The notes under the pieces were generated by a model. The model had not been told where the DNA came from. It ran no database searches and saw only the letters and a program-made list of their open reading frames with translations. Below are positions 23,742-34,163 of a stretch of 64,000 bases of DNA, in pieces (position 1 is the first letter of the stretch; every line of letters starts with the position of its first letter). Where the stretch lies: contig NZ_JBFMKQ010000004.1 in the NCBI RefSeq assembly GCF_040786285.1, forward strand, positions 62,001 to 126,000, given 5' to 3'. A program made the position numbers and the translations under genes. The stretch is from Aquimarina sp040786285 (lineage in GTDB: Bacteria; Bacteroidota; Bacteroidia; Flavobacteriales; Flavobacteriaceae).

Positions 23742-24545
23742 ATGCAGAGGTTTTTGTATTTCATAATTTTTATAATGTTTAGTGCGAATATATATGCACA
23801 GAAAAGTGTAAACGATTATAAATATGTAGTGGTTCCAGCGGGTTATAGTTTTTTTAATGATAAAGATGCCTATCAATTAAATTCGCTAACTAAATTTTTA
23901 TTTAACAAATATGGGTTTAATGCATTCAAAGTGGGGGATGATTTTCCAGAGGATCTCAAAAATAATGGATGTAAAAAGTTATTAGCAGATATTAAAAAGG
24001 GTAATGGGCTTTTTGTAACCAAATTAATTATTGAGTTAACAGATTGTAATGGGGTCGTTGTTTATAGTTCTTCCGAAGGAACAAGTAGAGAAAAAGAATA
24101 TAGAAAAGCATACCAAGAAGCACTTAGAGGTGCGTTTAAAGATGTAGAGAAGCTCGGTTATAAGTATAATGGGTCACAAGAGGTAAGAACTGCCGCGGCC
24201 GCTGTACCTTTGGAGAAAAAAGATAAACCTTCTGATAGGGTAGAAGCCACTAAAGAAGAACAACCAGTTAGTACTGCGCCATCAGAAAATACACTGAGTT
24301 ATACATTAAATGATCAAAGTTTTGTGTTAGAAAAACAGGAGTATGGTTATGAACTCCTCCAAAAACAGAATGATAAATTGATTTCATTAGGAAAAATTTA
24401 CAAAATGACCAGAGATAATAGTTATTTGGTGAGTGCTAAAGATTTAAGTGGGGGAGGACATTTTGATGGATTTGGGAATTTTATACTTGAAAGAATAAAT
24501 CCTGCAACTAATAAATTAATTACAGATACTCTTGCCAGGCAATAG
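23742..24545 (+). CDS. Secreted flavobacterial protein of unknown function
   Basis: A 267-residue protein with a signal peptide (FLYFIIFIMFSANIYAQ). The N-terminal half (VNDYKYVVVPAGYSFFNDKDAYQLNSLTKFLFNKYGFNAFK) is a compact alpha/beta domain with the two cysteines of NNGCKKLL and ELTDCNG in the matching pair of strands. A low-complexity linker (residues ~150-185, rich in Ala, Lys, Pro, Glu) leads to a C-terminal strand-rich region. I recognise the layout as common in Flavobacteriia but know no function. It is monocistronic. Confidence 0.65.
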   Translation: MQRFLYFIIFIMFSANIYAQKSVNDYKYVVVPAGYSFFNDKDAYQLNSLTKFLFNKYGFNAFKVGDDFPEDLKNNGCKKLLADIKKGNGLFVTKLIIELTDCNGVVVYSSSEGTSREKEYRKAYQEALRGAFKDVEKLGYKYNGSQEVRTAAAAVPLEKKDKPSDRVEATKEEQPVSTAPSENTLSYTLNDQSFVLEKQEYGYELLQKQNDKLISLGKIYKMTRDNSYLVSAKDLSGGGHFDGFGNFILERINPATNKLITDTLARQ

Positions 24546-24630
24546 CCAAAAATTTTTAAGGTTTACTCCACTGCAGAGGGTGTAATTTGACGTGTAACGA
24601 AGTGTAATGGATACTGTAATAAAAATATAA

Positions 24631-25914
24631 TTAATAGTTGTATTTATCTCCCCATAGTGATTTTAGAAAAGTCCTAAACGAATTTTCGCGTTGATTATCA
24701 CCGGGGTCGTATAGTTTAGTATCTTTAATCTCATCTGGAAGAAATTCTTGATTAGCAAAATTGTTTTTGTAATCATGCGAATATTTATAATCTTCTCCAT
24801 ACCCCAATTCCTTCATCAGTTTTGTAGGAGCATTTCTAATGGGTAACGGTACAGATAAATCACCAGTTTGTTTTACCAATTGCTGAGCTTTATTGATAGC
24901 CATATAGGATGCATTGCTTTTTGAAGAGGTGGCAAGATATACCGCACATTGGCTCAATATTATTCTAGCTTCGGGGTATCCAATGGTAGTAACCGCCTGG
25001 AATGTATTATTGGCCATTATTAATGCTGTAGGATTGGCATTTCCAATATCTTCTGAAGCCAATATAATCATTCTTCGAGCAATAAATTTAAGATCCTCAC
25101 CACCTTCTACCATACGAGCCAACCAATAGACCGCCGCGTTGGGGTCACTACCACGAACAGATTTTATAAACGCAGAAATAATATCGTAATGTTGCTCCCC
25201 GGTTTTGTCGTATCTAACCGTATTTTGTTGTACAAGTTTAAGAACAAGGTCATTGGTAATTACAATAGGTTCTTGTTCTTGACTCATTACAATCAACTCA
25301 AAAATATTAAGCAATTTTCGTGCATCTCCACCACTAAGTCTTAATAACGATTCAGTTTCTTTAAGTTCTATTTCTTTTGCTTTTAAATACTCGTCCTCTT
25401 GCATTGCTCTCTTTAACAATGCTTCTAATTCTTTTTTACCAAAGGGGTTGAGTACATACACCTGACAACGAGATAAGAGTGCGGGGATTACCTCAAAACT
25501 TGGGTTTTCTGTTGTAGCTCCGATAAGAGTAATCCAACCCTTTTCAACAGCGCCTAACAACGAGTCTTGTTGAGATTTACTAAATCGATGGATCTCATCT
25601 ATAAATAAGATAGGGTTCTTAGTGGTAAATAAACCACCGCTATTCTTAGCTTTATCGATTACATCTCTCACTTCCTTAACACCACTGTTTATAGCACTAA
25701 GTGTGTAATAAGGTCTTTGAGATTCGGTGGCAATAATATTAGCCAGGGTTGTTTTTCCTACTCCTGGTGGGCCCCACAGAATCAATGAGGGTATAATGCC
25801 TTTTGTAATCTGTTGTGTTAGAGAGCCATCATCACCAATCAAATGCTCCTGACTAAGATATGTTGACAGGGATTTTGGACGTATCCGCTCTGCTAAGGGT
25901 TGATTCGTGTTCAT
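24631..25914 (-). CDS. rarA: Replication-associated recombination protein RarA (MgsA), AAA+ ATPase
   Basis: RarA acts at stalled replication forks and is a clamp-loader-like AAA+ ATPase. The start at 25914 (MNTNQPLAERIRPKSL) matches the family; an upstream in-frame extension to 25992 reads as untypical hydrophobic sequence, so it is rejected. Walker A is GPPGVGKTT (~47-55), Walker B LFIDEIHRF, sensor 1 GATTENPSFE, and the arginine-finger region LLSRCQVYVL. The C-terminal domain with SDPNAAVYWLARM and ASEDIGNANP is characteristic. It is divergent from the rhomboid gene. Confidence 0.95.
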   Translation of the reverse strand: MNTNQPLAERIRPKSLSTYLSQEHLIGDDGSLTQQITKGIIPSLILWGPPGVGKTTLANIIATESQRPYYTLSAINSGVKEVRDVIDKAKNSGGLFTTKNPILFIDEIHRFSKSQQDSLLGAVEKGWITLIGATTENPSFEVIPALLSRCQVYVLNPFGKKELEALLKRAMQEDEYLKAKEIELKETESLLRLSGGDARKLLNIFELIVMSQEQEPIVITNDLVLKLVQQNTVRYDKTGEQHYDIISAFIKSVRGSDPNAAVYWLARMVEGGEDLKFIARRMIILASEDIGNANPTALIMANNTFQAVTTIGYPEARIILSQCAVYLATSSKSNASYMAINKAQQLVKQTGDLSVPLPIRNAPTKLMKELGYGEDYKYSHDYKNNFANQEFLPDEIKDTKLYDPGDNQRENSFRTFLKSLWGDKYNY

Positions 25915-26056
25915 AACAACAAAGTTACAAAGCTTTGTAAGATTTAAATCAGAAAATGAATTAATAAAAAAGGTAATGCTCTTGATATCCAATAAAAACC
26001 TGCCAATTTATCTGAACTTAGTATTTTGGACTTTTTTTTGATATATTCAATTTGTC

Positions 26057-26800
26057 ATGAAAGAAAGAAGTGATCATTTTAAATTTAGTACTGGAGTAGT
26101 GGGATATCCTTTGTTATTCGTGCTACTTATTTGGATAGTTTTTTGGTTTGAGGTTCGTTTTGGATTCGATTTTAATCATTTTGGGGTATATCCAAGAACA
26201 TTTATAGGGTTAAGAGGAGTGTTGTTCTCACCTTTTATTCATTCTGATATAACTCATCTTTGGCATAATACGTTGCCATTACTCATCCTATCTGCAGCGC
26301 TTTTCTATTTTTATAAACCCAATGCATGGAAAGTGTTATGTATAGGAATTCTTTGTACTGGTATTTTGACATGGTTGTTTGGTAGGCCAGCTAATCATAT
26401 AGGAGCTAGCGGAGTAGTATATATGCTTTTTGGTTTCTTGTTTTTGAAAGGTATTATCGCAAAACATTTTAGATTAACCGCCTTGTCTTTTGTTGTGGTT
26501 TTTATTTACGGAAGTATGATCTGGTACATTCTACCTATAGATCCTAAAATCTCTTGGGAAGGACATTTATCTGGATTAATAACCGGAACATTACTTGCCA
26601 TCTTAATTAAAAATGGAGTAGCCAAACCCGTATTGTACAAATGGGAATCCCCAGATTATAATCCTGAACAAGATGAGTTTTTAAAACACTTTGATGAGGA
26701 TGGTAATTTTATAGAACAATTACCTGAAGAAGAAATAACAAGTGATGAAATGAAAATAGTGTATGAGTATAAAACTGATACTGATAAGTCTGAAGAATAG
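26057..26800 (+). CDS. Rhomboid family intramembrane serine protease
   Basis: A 247-residue membrane protease with about six helices. The catalytic dyad is Ser118 in GASGVVYM and His170 in GHLSG; the helix-2 signature LWHNTLPL carries the H-N pair. Rhomboids cleave transmembrane substrates within the bilayer. A soluble, acidic C-terminal tail of ~50 residues follows the last helix (EITSDEMKIVYEYK). It converges with rlmB, 10 bp between stop codons. Substrate unknown. Confidence 0.93.
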   Translation: MKERSDHFKFSTGVVGYPLLFVLLIWIVFWFEVRFGFDFNHFGVYPRTFIGLRGVLFSPFIHSDITHLWHNTLPLLILSAALFYFYKPNAWKVLCIGILCTGILTWLFGRPANHIGASGVVYMLFGFLFLKGIIAKHFRLTALSFVVVFIYGSMIWYILPIDPKISWEGHLSGLITGTLLAILIKNGVAKPVLYKWESPDYNPEQDEFLKHFDEDGNFIEQLPEEEITSDEMKIVYEYKTDTDKSEE

Positions 26801-26810
26801 AATTAAAAGA

Positions 26811-27545
26811 TTATAATCGTTGCCTAATTACTTCATATAAGAAGACACCACAGGCAACAGATACATTTAAAGAACCAATTTCACCCCGCATAGGTAGTTT
26901 AGCTTGTTTGTCTACCAGTTTAAGAACCGAACTTGAGATCCCTTTACCTTCACTACCCATAATGATAGCACTTGGAGTCGTCATATTAATATCATAAATA
27001 GGATGAGGAGCTTTTTCTGTGGCGGCTATAACTTGTATACCCGAACCTTGCAAATAAAACATGGCATCTTTGATATGATCTACTTTACATATTGGGATTT
27101 TAAATACTGCACCGGCAGAAGTTTTAACAGTATCTGCACTTACCGGAGCACCGCCTTTTTTTTGTATAATAATACCATGTACGCCTGTACATTCTGCAGT
27201 TCTGATAATTGCACCAAAATTACGAACGTCTGATAATTGATCTAATATCAAGAATAATGGAGTTTCGCCAGATTCTATAACTTGCATCACAAGATTTTCG
27301 AGATCATAAAATTCGATAGGGGAGACATAGGCAACTACACCTTGGTGATTTTTGCGAGTAAGTCTATTTAGTTTTTCTGCAGGAACGTATGAGAACGATA
27401 TATTTTGTCTTTTCAATGCACTCATGAGCTCTTTGGCAAGCTCACCTTGTAACCCTTTTTGAACAAACAGCTTATCTATAGTTTTACCGGAAGATATAGC
27501 CTCAATTACAGCTCTAATGCCAAATATTTGTGATTCATTTTTCAT
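26811..27545 (-). CDS. rlmB: 23S rRNA (guanosine-2'-O)-methyltransferase RlmB
   Basis: A 244-residue SPOUT enzyme that methylates the ribose of G2251 in 23S rRNA using S-adenosylmethionine. The N-terminal substrate-binding domain (SQIFGIRAVIEAISSGKTIDKLFVQKG) precedes the knotted domain with its three motifs: VRNFGAIIRTAECTGV, IIMGSEGKGIS and GSLNVSVACGVFLYE. Length is normal. It is monocistronic; the terminator of the upstream minus-strand lipoprotein lies just before its start. Confidence 0.94.
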   Translation of the reverse strand: MKNESQIFGIRAVIEAISSGKTIDKLFVQKGLQGELAKELMSALKRQNISFSYVPAEKLNRLTRKNHQGVVAYVSPIEFYDLENLVMQVIESGETPLFLILDQLSDVRNFGAIIRTAECTGVHGIIIQKKGGAPVSADTVKTSAGAVFKIPICKVDHIKDAMFYLQGSGIQVIAATEKAPHPIYDINMTTPSAIIMGSEGKGISSSVLKLVDKQAKLPMRGEIGSLNVSVACGVFLYEVIRQRL

Positions 27546-27560
27546 AATGTTCCTTTAATA

Positions 27561-27590
27561 AAAAATCACCTCTGTAAAGAGGTGATTTTT
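27561..27590 (-). terminator. Terminator ending the first SusC/SusD locus
   Basis: A symmetric stem (27561-27573 with 27578-27590; core TCACCTCT / AGAGGTGA) with a GTAA loop and A/T runs on both sides. It follows the stop codon of the lipoprotein gene at 27614 and precedes rlmB, both on the minus strand. Confidence 0.85.
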
Positions 27591-27613
27591 AAACTATTTA
27601 GTAATCAATATAA

Positions 27614-28561
27614 TTATTGAGATAGTACCATTGTAAATGTTCCACCACAACATGTAAGTGTCACTGGTAATGTTATCGTTTTAGGAGTTACACAAGGAAC
27701 AGATAGACCACCTGCACCTGCTAGGTCACCAAAATCAGAAGCAAATCCTATAATAGAAGCTGGAAATGCTAAACCTTCTCCACCAGTAAGACCACCGAAA
27801 GAAGGATCGATATCTACAGTTAAATCACCTCCACCGGCAAATCCAACAGAACCACCAACAATAGTGATTTGGTTTTCACCAGGACCAGCGATAACTTCTC
27901 TTGTTGGATCAGGATCAGTTAATCCTAATGCAGTTGCAAGACCATTAGATACAACATTATACGTACCTAATGCATCGTCGATTGGGAATGAAGGACATGC
28001 TATTGTAAATTGAAATAAGTATGCTTGTCTATATCCCGCTTCATTTCGAAGTTCGTCAATAAAACTACCTGTCAATTCATAAGTTTGTGGATCATCATCG
28101 TCAAGATCATCAAATCCTATAGCTACGTTTTGATCATAAGTAATACCATCATCACCAGTCACCGAAGCAACGAAGAAGAACGTATCTCCAAAAGTAACAT
28201 CGGCAGCGGTAAGACCTAGTGGTGTAAAAAGATCCGTAGATGAGAAACTTACATCAGCTGGAAAAGCAGTAATCGTTGTTAATGCAACTGTGTCAGTCTG
28301 AGTGCCACCAAGATTGGCCGCAATTCTTAGGTCGTATGATGCAATATTGTTATTTGCATCCAATACTCTAAAACTAAAGGATACATCATTGATATCGTCA
28401 ACCCCTACAATTGGTATTGGAGTTTCATCAAATCTAGCAAATGGAGCACTTTTTGTCAAAGAGTTATTTATGAAATCTTTATCTTCATCTTCGCAGGAAA
28501 CTACCAGGACAATAGATAATAATAGCATAAAAAAGGCTATATATTTATTTGTTATTTTCAT
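27614..28561 (-). CDS. Lipoprotein of the first SusC/SusD locus, unknown function
   Basis: A 315-residue lipoprotein: signal sequence and lipobox VVSC (Cys23), then a protein very rich in Asp, Gly, Thr and Phe, probably of beta-sandwich type (FARFDETPIPIVGVDDINDV; SFRVLDANNNIASYDLRI). The C-terminal ~120 residues form a glycine-rich repeat (GGSVGFAGGGDLTVDIDPS) ending TLTCCGGTFTMVLSQ, with a vicinal cysteine pair. It is third in a susC-susD-lipoprotein operon and is likely surface exposed. No motif identifies a ligand. The equivalent gene of the second locus is at 38586. Confidence 0.7.
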   Translation of the reverse strand: MKITNKYIAFFMLLLSIVLVVSCEDEDKDFINNSLTKSAPFARFDETPIPIVGVDDINDVSFSFRVLDANNNIASYDLRIAANLGGTQTDTVALTTITAFPADVSFSSTDLFTPLGLTAADVTFGDTFFFVASVTGDDGITYDQNVAIGFDDLDDDDPQTYELTGSFIDELRNEAGYRQAYLFQFTIACPSFPIDDALGTYNVVSNGLATALGLTDPDPTREVIAGPGENQITIVGGSVGFAGGGDLTVDIDPSFGGLTGGEGLAFPASIIGFASDFGDLAGAGGLSVPCVTPKTITLPVTLTCCGGTFTMVLSQ

Positions 28562-28577
28562 CTTTATTATTTTTTTA

Positions 28578-30205
28578 TTAATCTAAATTATCAGGGTTTG
28601 TATCCCAGAATGTTCTAACATCAATTGTTTTTTGATCGATACTAGAATTTGCATTAACCTCTGCAGCAGGATACATAAAAGTTCTAGCGAAAGGTCCAGG
28701 AACCTGTACATGAGTCTCTAGATCACTTGGGAAGCTTGTTCTTCTATAGTTGTTCCAGGCTTCATATCCATTACCCCATAAGGCTAAGTAATACTCCTTA
28801 ATAATAACGTCTAGTCGTTCGTCATCTGTAGTAGCAGCATCATATAAAGCTAATACTTCAGTTACATATGCATCTACATCAGCAGTTGTAGCGGCAAAAG
28901 CAGCGTTAACCTGAGCGGGAGCAAAGTTTAATACTTTGTCCATAGATCCTCTAACACCTTCTTCTAGCAAAGTTCTTGGATCACCTGTAGTACTACTTAT
29001 CAAGGCAGATTCTGCCATCATAAATTTAGTATAAAAAGATAGCATGAACGGGTAGATTCCTGCTCCACCTGCTCCAGCACCTGCCGCAACCGATGTAAAG
29101 TCATCTGCATCAAACTTACCACCAATAGGGTATAAGCCATAAGTGGCTCTTTCTATACCATCATTTGGTACACCTAGGGCATCACCATGATCTCTACCGA
29201 TATAGCCATCACCTATATAACAAAAATTGAATCCAGGTAAACCTTCACATGGTAAATCATCTCCTGTTGGATCCTCATCTGTTTGTCTGTAAAAATAGTA
29301 ACGTAGTCTTGGATCAGGATTTCCTCCTTTACCGTCTTTAAACTGAGTCATATAGTAGTTGTTCATATAATCCCCTGCGCCATCATTATCATAGGTAACC
29401 GCATAATAAGGGTGTCTACTATCTGTTGGACTTAGTACCGAGAATACGAGAACTGAAAATCTTCTGAAGGATCATCAATTATACCTTGAGCAAGAAGAGC
29501 ATTGATCTCACTAGAGAAATCTCCAATCAATCTCATTTGTAAGTACATTTTGAACTTTAATGTCCTAGCTAATGTAAGCCATTTTGCTCTATCACCACCA
29601 TAGAAAAGATCATCATTTGGCATGATTGATTCTGGAGTGCTAATGTTTGCAATAGCTTCATCAAGAAGAACTAACATAGCATTATAGATGTCCTGACCAC
29701 TATCAACTCTTGGGCTAGGAAAATCAGTTGCATTTAATGCTTCAGAAAATGGAACATCTCCCCAAGTATCTACAAGAGTTACATAGGTATAGGCTTTTAG
29801 TATTTTTGCCACTCCGGCAGTACCTAATATCCCTCTTTCTTCGGCAACTGGTAATAAAGTCTCTATGTCCTTTAATGTCTCTCTATAAAAAGATTGCCAT
29901 ATATTTCTGTTAATATTACCAGAAGTTAATGAGAAAGGACCTGCATAAGGGCCAAATAAATGTTGCATCCTCATAGTTTCCGAAGCTCTAACATTAAGTC
30001 CGTCTTCGTTTCCTTCATTAAATGCATAGGCATTTGCAAAAAACAATGCGGCATTGTTTAAGAGTAAACTTGGATCGGCACTTTCTGGCACTTCTCTACT
30101 TGGGTCGTTTAATTGTTCGAGATCGGTTGTCTCACAACTTGTGACAATTGTAATAAGTAGCAGTGAAGCTAATATTACATTGAGTCTATTTTTTACTGTT
30201 TTCAT
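28578..30205 (-). pseudogene. SusD/RagB family surface lipoprotein, frameshifted
   Basis: SusD-type lipoproteins cap the SusC transporter and bind the nutrient. The frame starts at 30205 (lipobox VTSC, Cys24) and runs 257 residues to a stop at 29432, just after DDPSEDFQFSYS. The family sequence continues in another frame: past a TC repeat at about 29439-29446 (plus-strand cgagaata) it reads SVLSPTDSRHPYYAVTYDND and on through NNYYMTQFKDGKGG to the stop at 28578. A two-base TC insertion explains the break. The intact paralogue at 39493-41226 has the matching uninterrupted FQFNW...RHPRYGLNY stretch. It is either a real inactivation or a sequencing error. Confidence 0.88.
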
Positions 30206-30223
30206 TTCTAATTTTTTAGTATT

Positions 30224-33200
30224 TTAAAAAGAAGCTTTTAAGCTAAACCCATATTTCTTAGACGATGGTGCAGTTTGGAAATCTAAACCTAAACCATTAC
30301 CTACCCCAGTACTAATTACTTCTGGATCGAAGTTTGTACCATCAGGTACATTAGGAGCCCAATACCATAAATTCTGACCTAAAACACTGAAAGAAAGTGA
30401 GCCAAACGGTGTGTTGTCTAAGAATTTCTTTGGTAAACTGTATGTCAAAGAAACCTCTCTCAATCTCCATAATGAACCATCATATATTCCTTGTTCAGCA
30501 GGGTCAATTAAATTTAAGAAATATACTTCATTTGCTCCTAATTGAATATTGTTTGGAATTTTATTACCGGAAGCATCTAATAATGGTGTTCCTGTACCAG
30601 GATCTGCCAAGACTCCAGGAATAACAAATGTTCCTTCTCTGTCTTCAGTATCTGTTGTTACCCCTCTTCTTAGTAAGTTGTTTATCGTATTAGAAGAGAA
30701 ATCACCACCATGTGTATACTCTACCTGAGCAGCAAGACTGAACCCTTTGTAAGAGAATGTATTGATAGAACTCGCTCTCCAGTCTGGGTTTGGATCACCT
30801 ATGATTTTATCATCTAATCCTAAATCACCACTTGCAATAACAGTTCCATCATTTGGGTCGATAATTAAGTTACCTTCGTTATCTCTTACTGCAAAACTAC
30901 CTCTAAGTACACCAAGAGGCTCACCTTCTATAGCGTAGTTACCTAAGTTAGAAAAACCAGCGATAAATACATCGTCACCTCCAGGTAAATCTACTACAGT
31001 ACTTTCTGCAGCTGTAAAGTTGAAGTTAGAAACCCACTGGAATCCATCATCAGAACTTTTGAAAGGTGTAACTTCTAAATCAATCTCAATACCTTCGGTT
31101 TCAATTTTACCAGCATTAATAGTTTGAAAAGTGTTACCCGTAGATGGCCCTAAGGTTTTAGATAGGATCTGATCTTTAGAATCTCTTTGGTATACACTTA
31201 ATTCAAGACTTATTCTGTTATTTAAGAAATTGGTTTCAATACCAGCTTCAAGTTCTCTATGTAATTCTGCTTTCAAATCAGGATTCGGAGCAGTATTTAA
31301 GTTAGAGTTGGTATTGATAATACCACCAGCTCCTGTTGTAAATTGAGAAGTTGCGATATTAATTGCAGCTCTCGTGTTATATGCTCCAGGGAAACCTGCT
31401 GAAGTACCATATCCAAATCGTACTTTCATGAAGTTTAAGAAATCAGATTTTAATCCAGGAATCGCTGTTGTTGGTACAAATGCAACCGATGCACTTGGGT
31501 AAAACAGAGAACGATTATCTTGTTCTATAGTAGAAGTCCAGTCATTACGAGCGGCAAGTGTTAAGTAAAGTGCACTGTCATAATCAAATTCTAATTGTCC
31601 ATATAAACCAACAGTGTTCTCTTTTACTACTTGACTTAATCTACTTCCGAAAGGATCTATATTACTTTGAGTCTGATAATTTGTATGATCTATAAAATCA
31701 AATACTAATTGACCTGTACTAAACACACCAAACTTTTCAAAAGTTTCTGCATTAGAGTTAAATCCTAAAGTACCATTTAATCCAAGTTTTTCAGTTAGAG
31801 ATACACTTTTGATGTTAAATAATAAACTGTGATCCCAGATTGTATTGGTTGCAGATGTTGTTTTTAAGAAACCATTTTGAGCTTCTAAACGACCGACACC
31901 ACCTTTATTTACATAAAATTCTTGTTCTTCAACATAAGTATCCAAACCAACTCTGTAGGTTAATGAATAGTTATCGTTAAAATCATAGGTAGTACTTATG
32001 TTATTATAAAAACGATTAACGTTAATCGTTTCTTTTGCATTTTCTGCTAACCAACGAGGGTTGTTTTGGTCAGTTCTATAATATACATTTGCTCCAGTAA
32101 CCGGATCCTGAAATGGTAATCCATTTAGATCTAAGTTTCTTGGAATAAATAATGTTCTTGTAAATAGAGAAAAGTTTCCTGTACCATTGTTAGCAGAAAC
32201 CGGTGGAGTAGTAAACTCACTAGTTGCAAAGTTGAAAGCACCAGCTACCGTAAATTTGTTACTTAATTTGGCAGAACCACCAAGACCAAAATTAGTTCTT
32301 GTGATATTGTTGCCTGGTACATAACCATCTTCATCAGTGTGTCCGAAATTGATGTTATAAGAAACATCTTCTGAACTTTTAGATGCGTTTAAAGAAGTTG
32401 TGTAACCAAAACCTTGTCTAAAGAAATCTTTAACATTATCTTCAAATGGTCGGTATTGCACAGTTTGTCCTTGAAACTGAGGGAATACATTTGCAAAACG
32501 TCCTTGATTGTAATGAGCAGGAACTGTAATGTTTCTATCGAACCTGTCTCCCCAGTTACCAACGAAAGCAACATTTGCTGATTGGTTAGCTCCTTGCCCG
32601 TATGTATTTTGATAGTCTGGTAAACCAGCAATTTCATTTACAAACACAGATTGGTTGAAGGTAACTTCAAATCCTTTATTAACTAGTGCTGTTGATCCAG
32701 TTTTAGTGGTAATTAAGATTACCCCATTCCTACCTGCATCTCCATATAGTACAGTTGCACTTAAACCTTTAAGTACACTTACATTGGTAATACTGTTAGG
32801 GTCGATATCCAAAAATCTACTTGAAGCAGATACAGAACCATTACCCGTAGTAACATTACTTTCAGCATTGGTGCTGGTGTTAAAAGGAATACCATTTACC
32901 ACAAACAATGGTTGGTTATCACCTGTAATAGATACATTACCTCTAATACGGATATTAGTACCACTACCTGCAACACCACCTGATTGTACAACATTTACAC
33001 CAGAAACTTTACCAGTAAGTACCCTACCAATATCTGCTTCGGGTCTACTTTCTATAGCATCATTTTTAAGTGTACTAACAGCATATCCAAGAGACTTCTT
33101 TTGTCTTGATATCCCCTGTGCAGTTACTACAACTTCTTCTAGCTCAGAAGCAGAAGCTTCTAGTTGAATGTTGATATTATCATTGTCTGCGACAACAACT

Positions 33201-33445
33201 TCTTTTGTTGTAAAACCTACATAACTATAAGTAAGCACAGCACCTCTATTAGTATTAATGGTATAGTTACCATCAAAATCGGTCTGTGTACCTGTAGCAG
33301 TACCTTTTACAACGATATTTACTCCAGGCAATGGTAGTCCGCTATTGTCGGATACATTACCTGAGATCGTTTTTTCTTGTGCAAACGATAGTTGCACTAC
33401 AAACGCCAGAATTAGCGTTAGAATTCCACTAAACTTTGTTCTCAT
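30224..33445 (-). CDS. SusC/RagA family TonB-dependent outer-membrane receptor (first locus)
   Basis: A 1073-residue outer-membrane transporter: signal peptide (LILAFVVQLSFAQ), a carboxypeptidase-regulatory-like domain (residues ~25-105; SGLPLPGVNIVVKGTATGTQ), the TonB plug (ISRQKKSLGYAV, RVLTGKVSGVNVVQSGG, VLKGLSATVLYG), then a 22-stranded barrel ending KYGFSLKASF with a terminal Phe. SusC imports oligosaccharides or peptides with TonB energy. It lies 19 bp upstream of the susD gene and starts the operon. It is clearly paralogous to the receptor at 41245. Confidence 0.95.
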   Translation of the reverse strand: MRTKFSGILTLILAFVVQLSFAQEKTISGNVSDNSGLPLPGVNIVVKGTATGTQTDFDGNYTINTNRGAVLTYSYVGFTTKEVVVADNDNINIQLEASASELEEVVVTAQGISRQKKSLGYAVSTLKNDAIESRPEADIGRVLTGKVSGVNVVQSGGVAGSGTNIRIRGNVSITGDNQPLFVVNGIPFNTSTNAESNVTTGNGSVSASSRFLDIDPNSITNVSVLKGLSATVLYGDAGRNGVILITTKTGSTALVNKGFEVTFNQSVFVNEIAGLPDYQNTYGQGANQSANVAFVGNWGDRFDRNITVPAHYNQGRFANVFPQFQGQTVQYRPFEDNVKDFFRQGFGYTTSLNASKSSEDVSYNINFGHTDEDGYVPGNNITRTNFGLGGSAKLSNKFTVAGAFNFATSEFTTPPVSANNGTGNFSLFTRTLFIPRNLDLNGLPFQDPVTGANVYYRTDQNNPRWLAENAKETINVNRFYNNISTTYDFNDNYSLTYRVGLDTYVEEQEFYVNKGGVGRLEAQNGFLKTTSATNTIWDHSLLFNIKSVSLTEKLGLNGTLGFNSNAETFEKFGVFSTGQLVFDFIDHTNYQTQSNIDPFGSRLSQVVKENTVGLYGQLEFDYDSALYLTLAARNDWTSTIEQDNRSLFYPSASVAFVPTTAIPGLKSDFLNFMKVRFGYGTSAGFPGAYNTRAAINIATSQFTTGAGGIINTNSNLNTAPNPDLKAELHRELEAGIETNFLNNRISLELSVYQRDSKDQILSKTLGPSTGNTFQTINAGKIETEGIEIDLEVTPFKSSDDGFQWVSNFNFTAAESTVVDLPGGDDVFIAGFSNLGNYAIEGEPLGVLRGSFAVRDNEGNLIIDPNDGTVIASGDLGLDDKIIGDPNPDWRASSINTFSYKGFSLAAQVEYTHGGDFSSNTINNLLRRGVTTDTEDREGTFVIPGVLADPGTGTPLLDASGNKIPNNIQLGANEVYFLNLIDPAEQGIYDGSLWRLREVSLTYSLPKKFLDNTPFGSLSFSVLGQNLWYWAPNVPDGTNFDPEVISTGVGNGLGLDFQTAPSSKKYGFSLKASF

Positions 33446-33460
33446 TTTATAGATTTATTT

Positions 33461-33471
33461 GAATTAGCCAA
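33461..33471 (-). promoter_or_regulatory. 5'-UTR element shared by both susC genes, copy 1
   Basis: Minus-strand TTGGCTAATTC lies 16 nt before the susC start codon. The same 11-mer occurs at the same distance before the second susC (44500-44510), so it is likely part of the leader or a regulator site. Confidence 0.4.
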
Positions 33472-33474
33472 TGC

Positions 33475-33505
33475 CAAAAATGATAATAATATCTTAATAA
33501 AGCAA
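33475..33505 (-). promoter_or_regulatory. Candidate promoter of the first susC
   Basis: On the minus strand TTG (33503-33505), a 20-base spacer and CATTTTTG (33475-33482) fit the Bacteroidota TTG / TAnnTTTG pattern with one mismatch, ~30 bp ahead of the start codon. Confidence 0.45.
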
Positions 33506-34163
33506 TTTTTTAGTATTAAAATTTAAATTATGCTTTTTGGTGTATGCTTTATAAATAGAAGCCGTGGTGACGCTACAATAATAATTTATGTTATATTTTT
33601 GATAACCTATCTTCTTTTAATTTTTGATAGATGTAGAAGTTACTTTGGTATTGATATTTAGATAGAACATTTTGAAGAGTTATATTTTTTGTTTCTGAAA
33701 TTCAAAGTATTAAATAAAAGTAATGTTATTTATTATTCTTCTTTTATATATAGAATTTATGGTAATCCGAAGTACTTATATTTAGGTTTGAGGCTCAATT
33801 TTTTGAAAAAAGACTTCTTATAGAGAAGCCGTTAAATTCGTTTAAAGTATTAAAATATTTTGTTGTTAACCTGTGATAGCTTCCAAAATAACCGACTATG
33901 ATGTACTTCCTACTTTGAGGAAGTTTTCTGTGATTAAGCAATCAATAGTAGTTTTAAATATATAAAGGGGAGGAAAATAAGATCCTCTTGTTATATTATC
34001 CCTGGCATCATCTTTTAAGAAAGACCTTCCATGGGTAAGCTTAAGTGTAAATCCTAATGCAAAATCATCTTTCTACTGAATTTTATTTTTATCAACTCTT
34101 ACTAAAAGATATTAATTTTACTTGTAACAAAAATATAAGATACTTTAATGTATTATGATTTGG

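Larger units (their letters stand above)
33446..34163. other. 718-bp intergenic region without a recognisable gene
   Basis: Very AT-rich. It ends at the susC promoter on one side and the stop of the 34164 gene on the other. A weak dyad ACTTCC / GGAAGT (33905-33924) is visible. No open frame with a start and family features was found on either strand, and no tRNA. Confidence 0.6.

Noticed and set aside
25915..25992. N-terminal extension of rarA
   Set aside because: The extra 26 residues are hydrophobic and unlike any RarA; the ATG at 25914 begins the family sequence.
32655..33167. 170-residue plus-strand frame opposite the first susC
   Set aside because: It lies fully antisense to conserved receptor domains, and its composition is that of a shadow frame.
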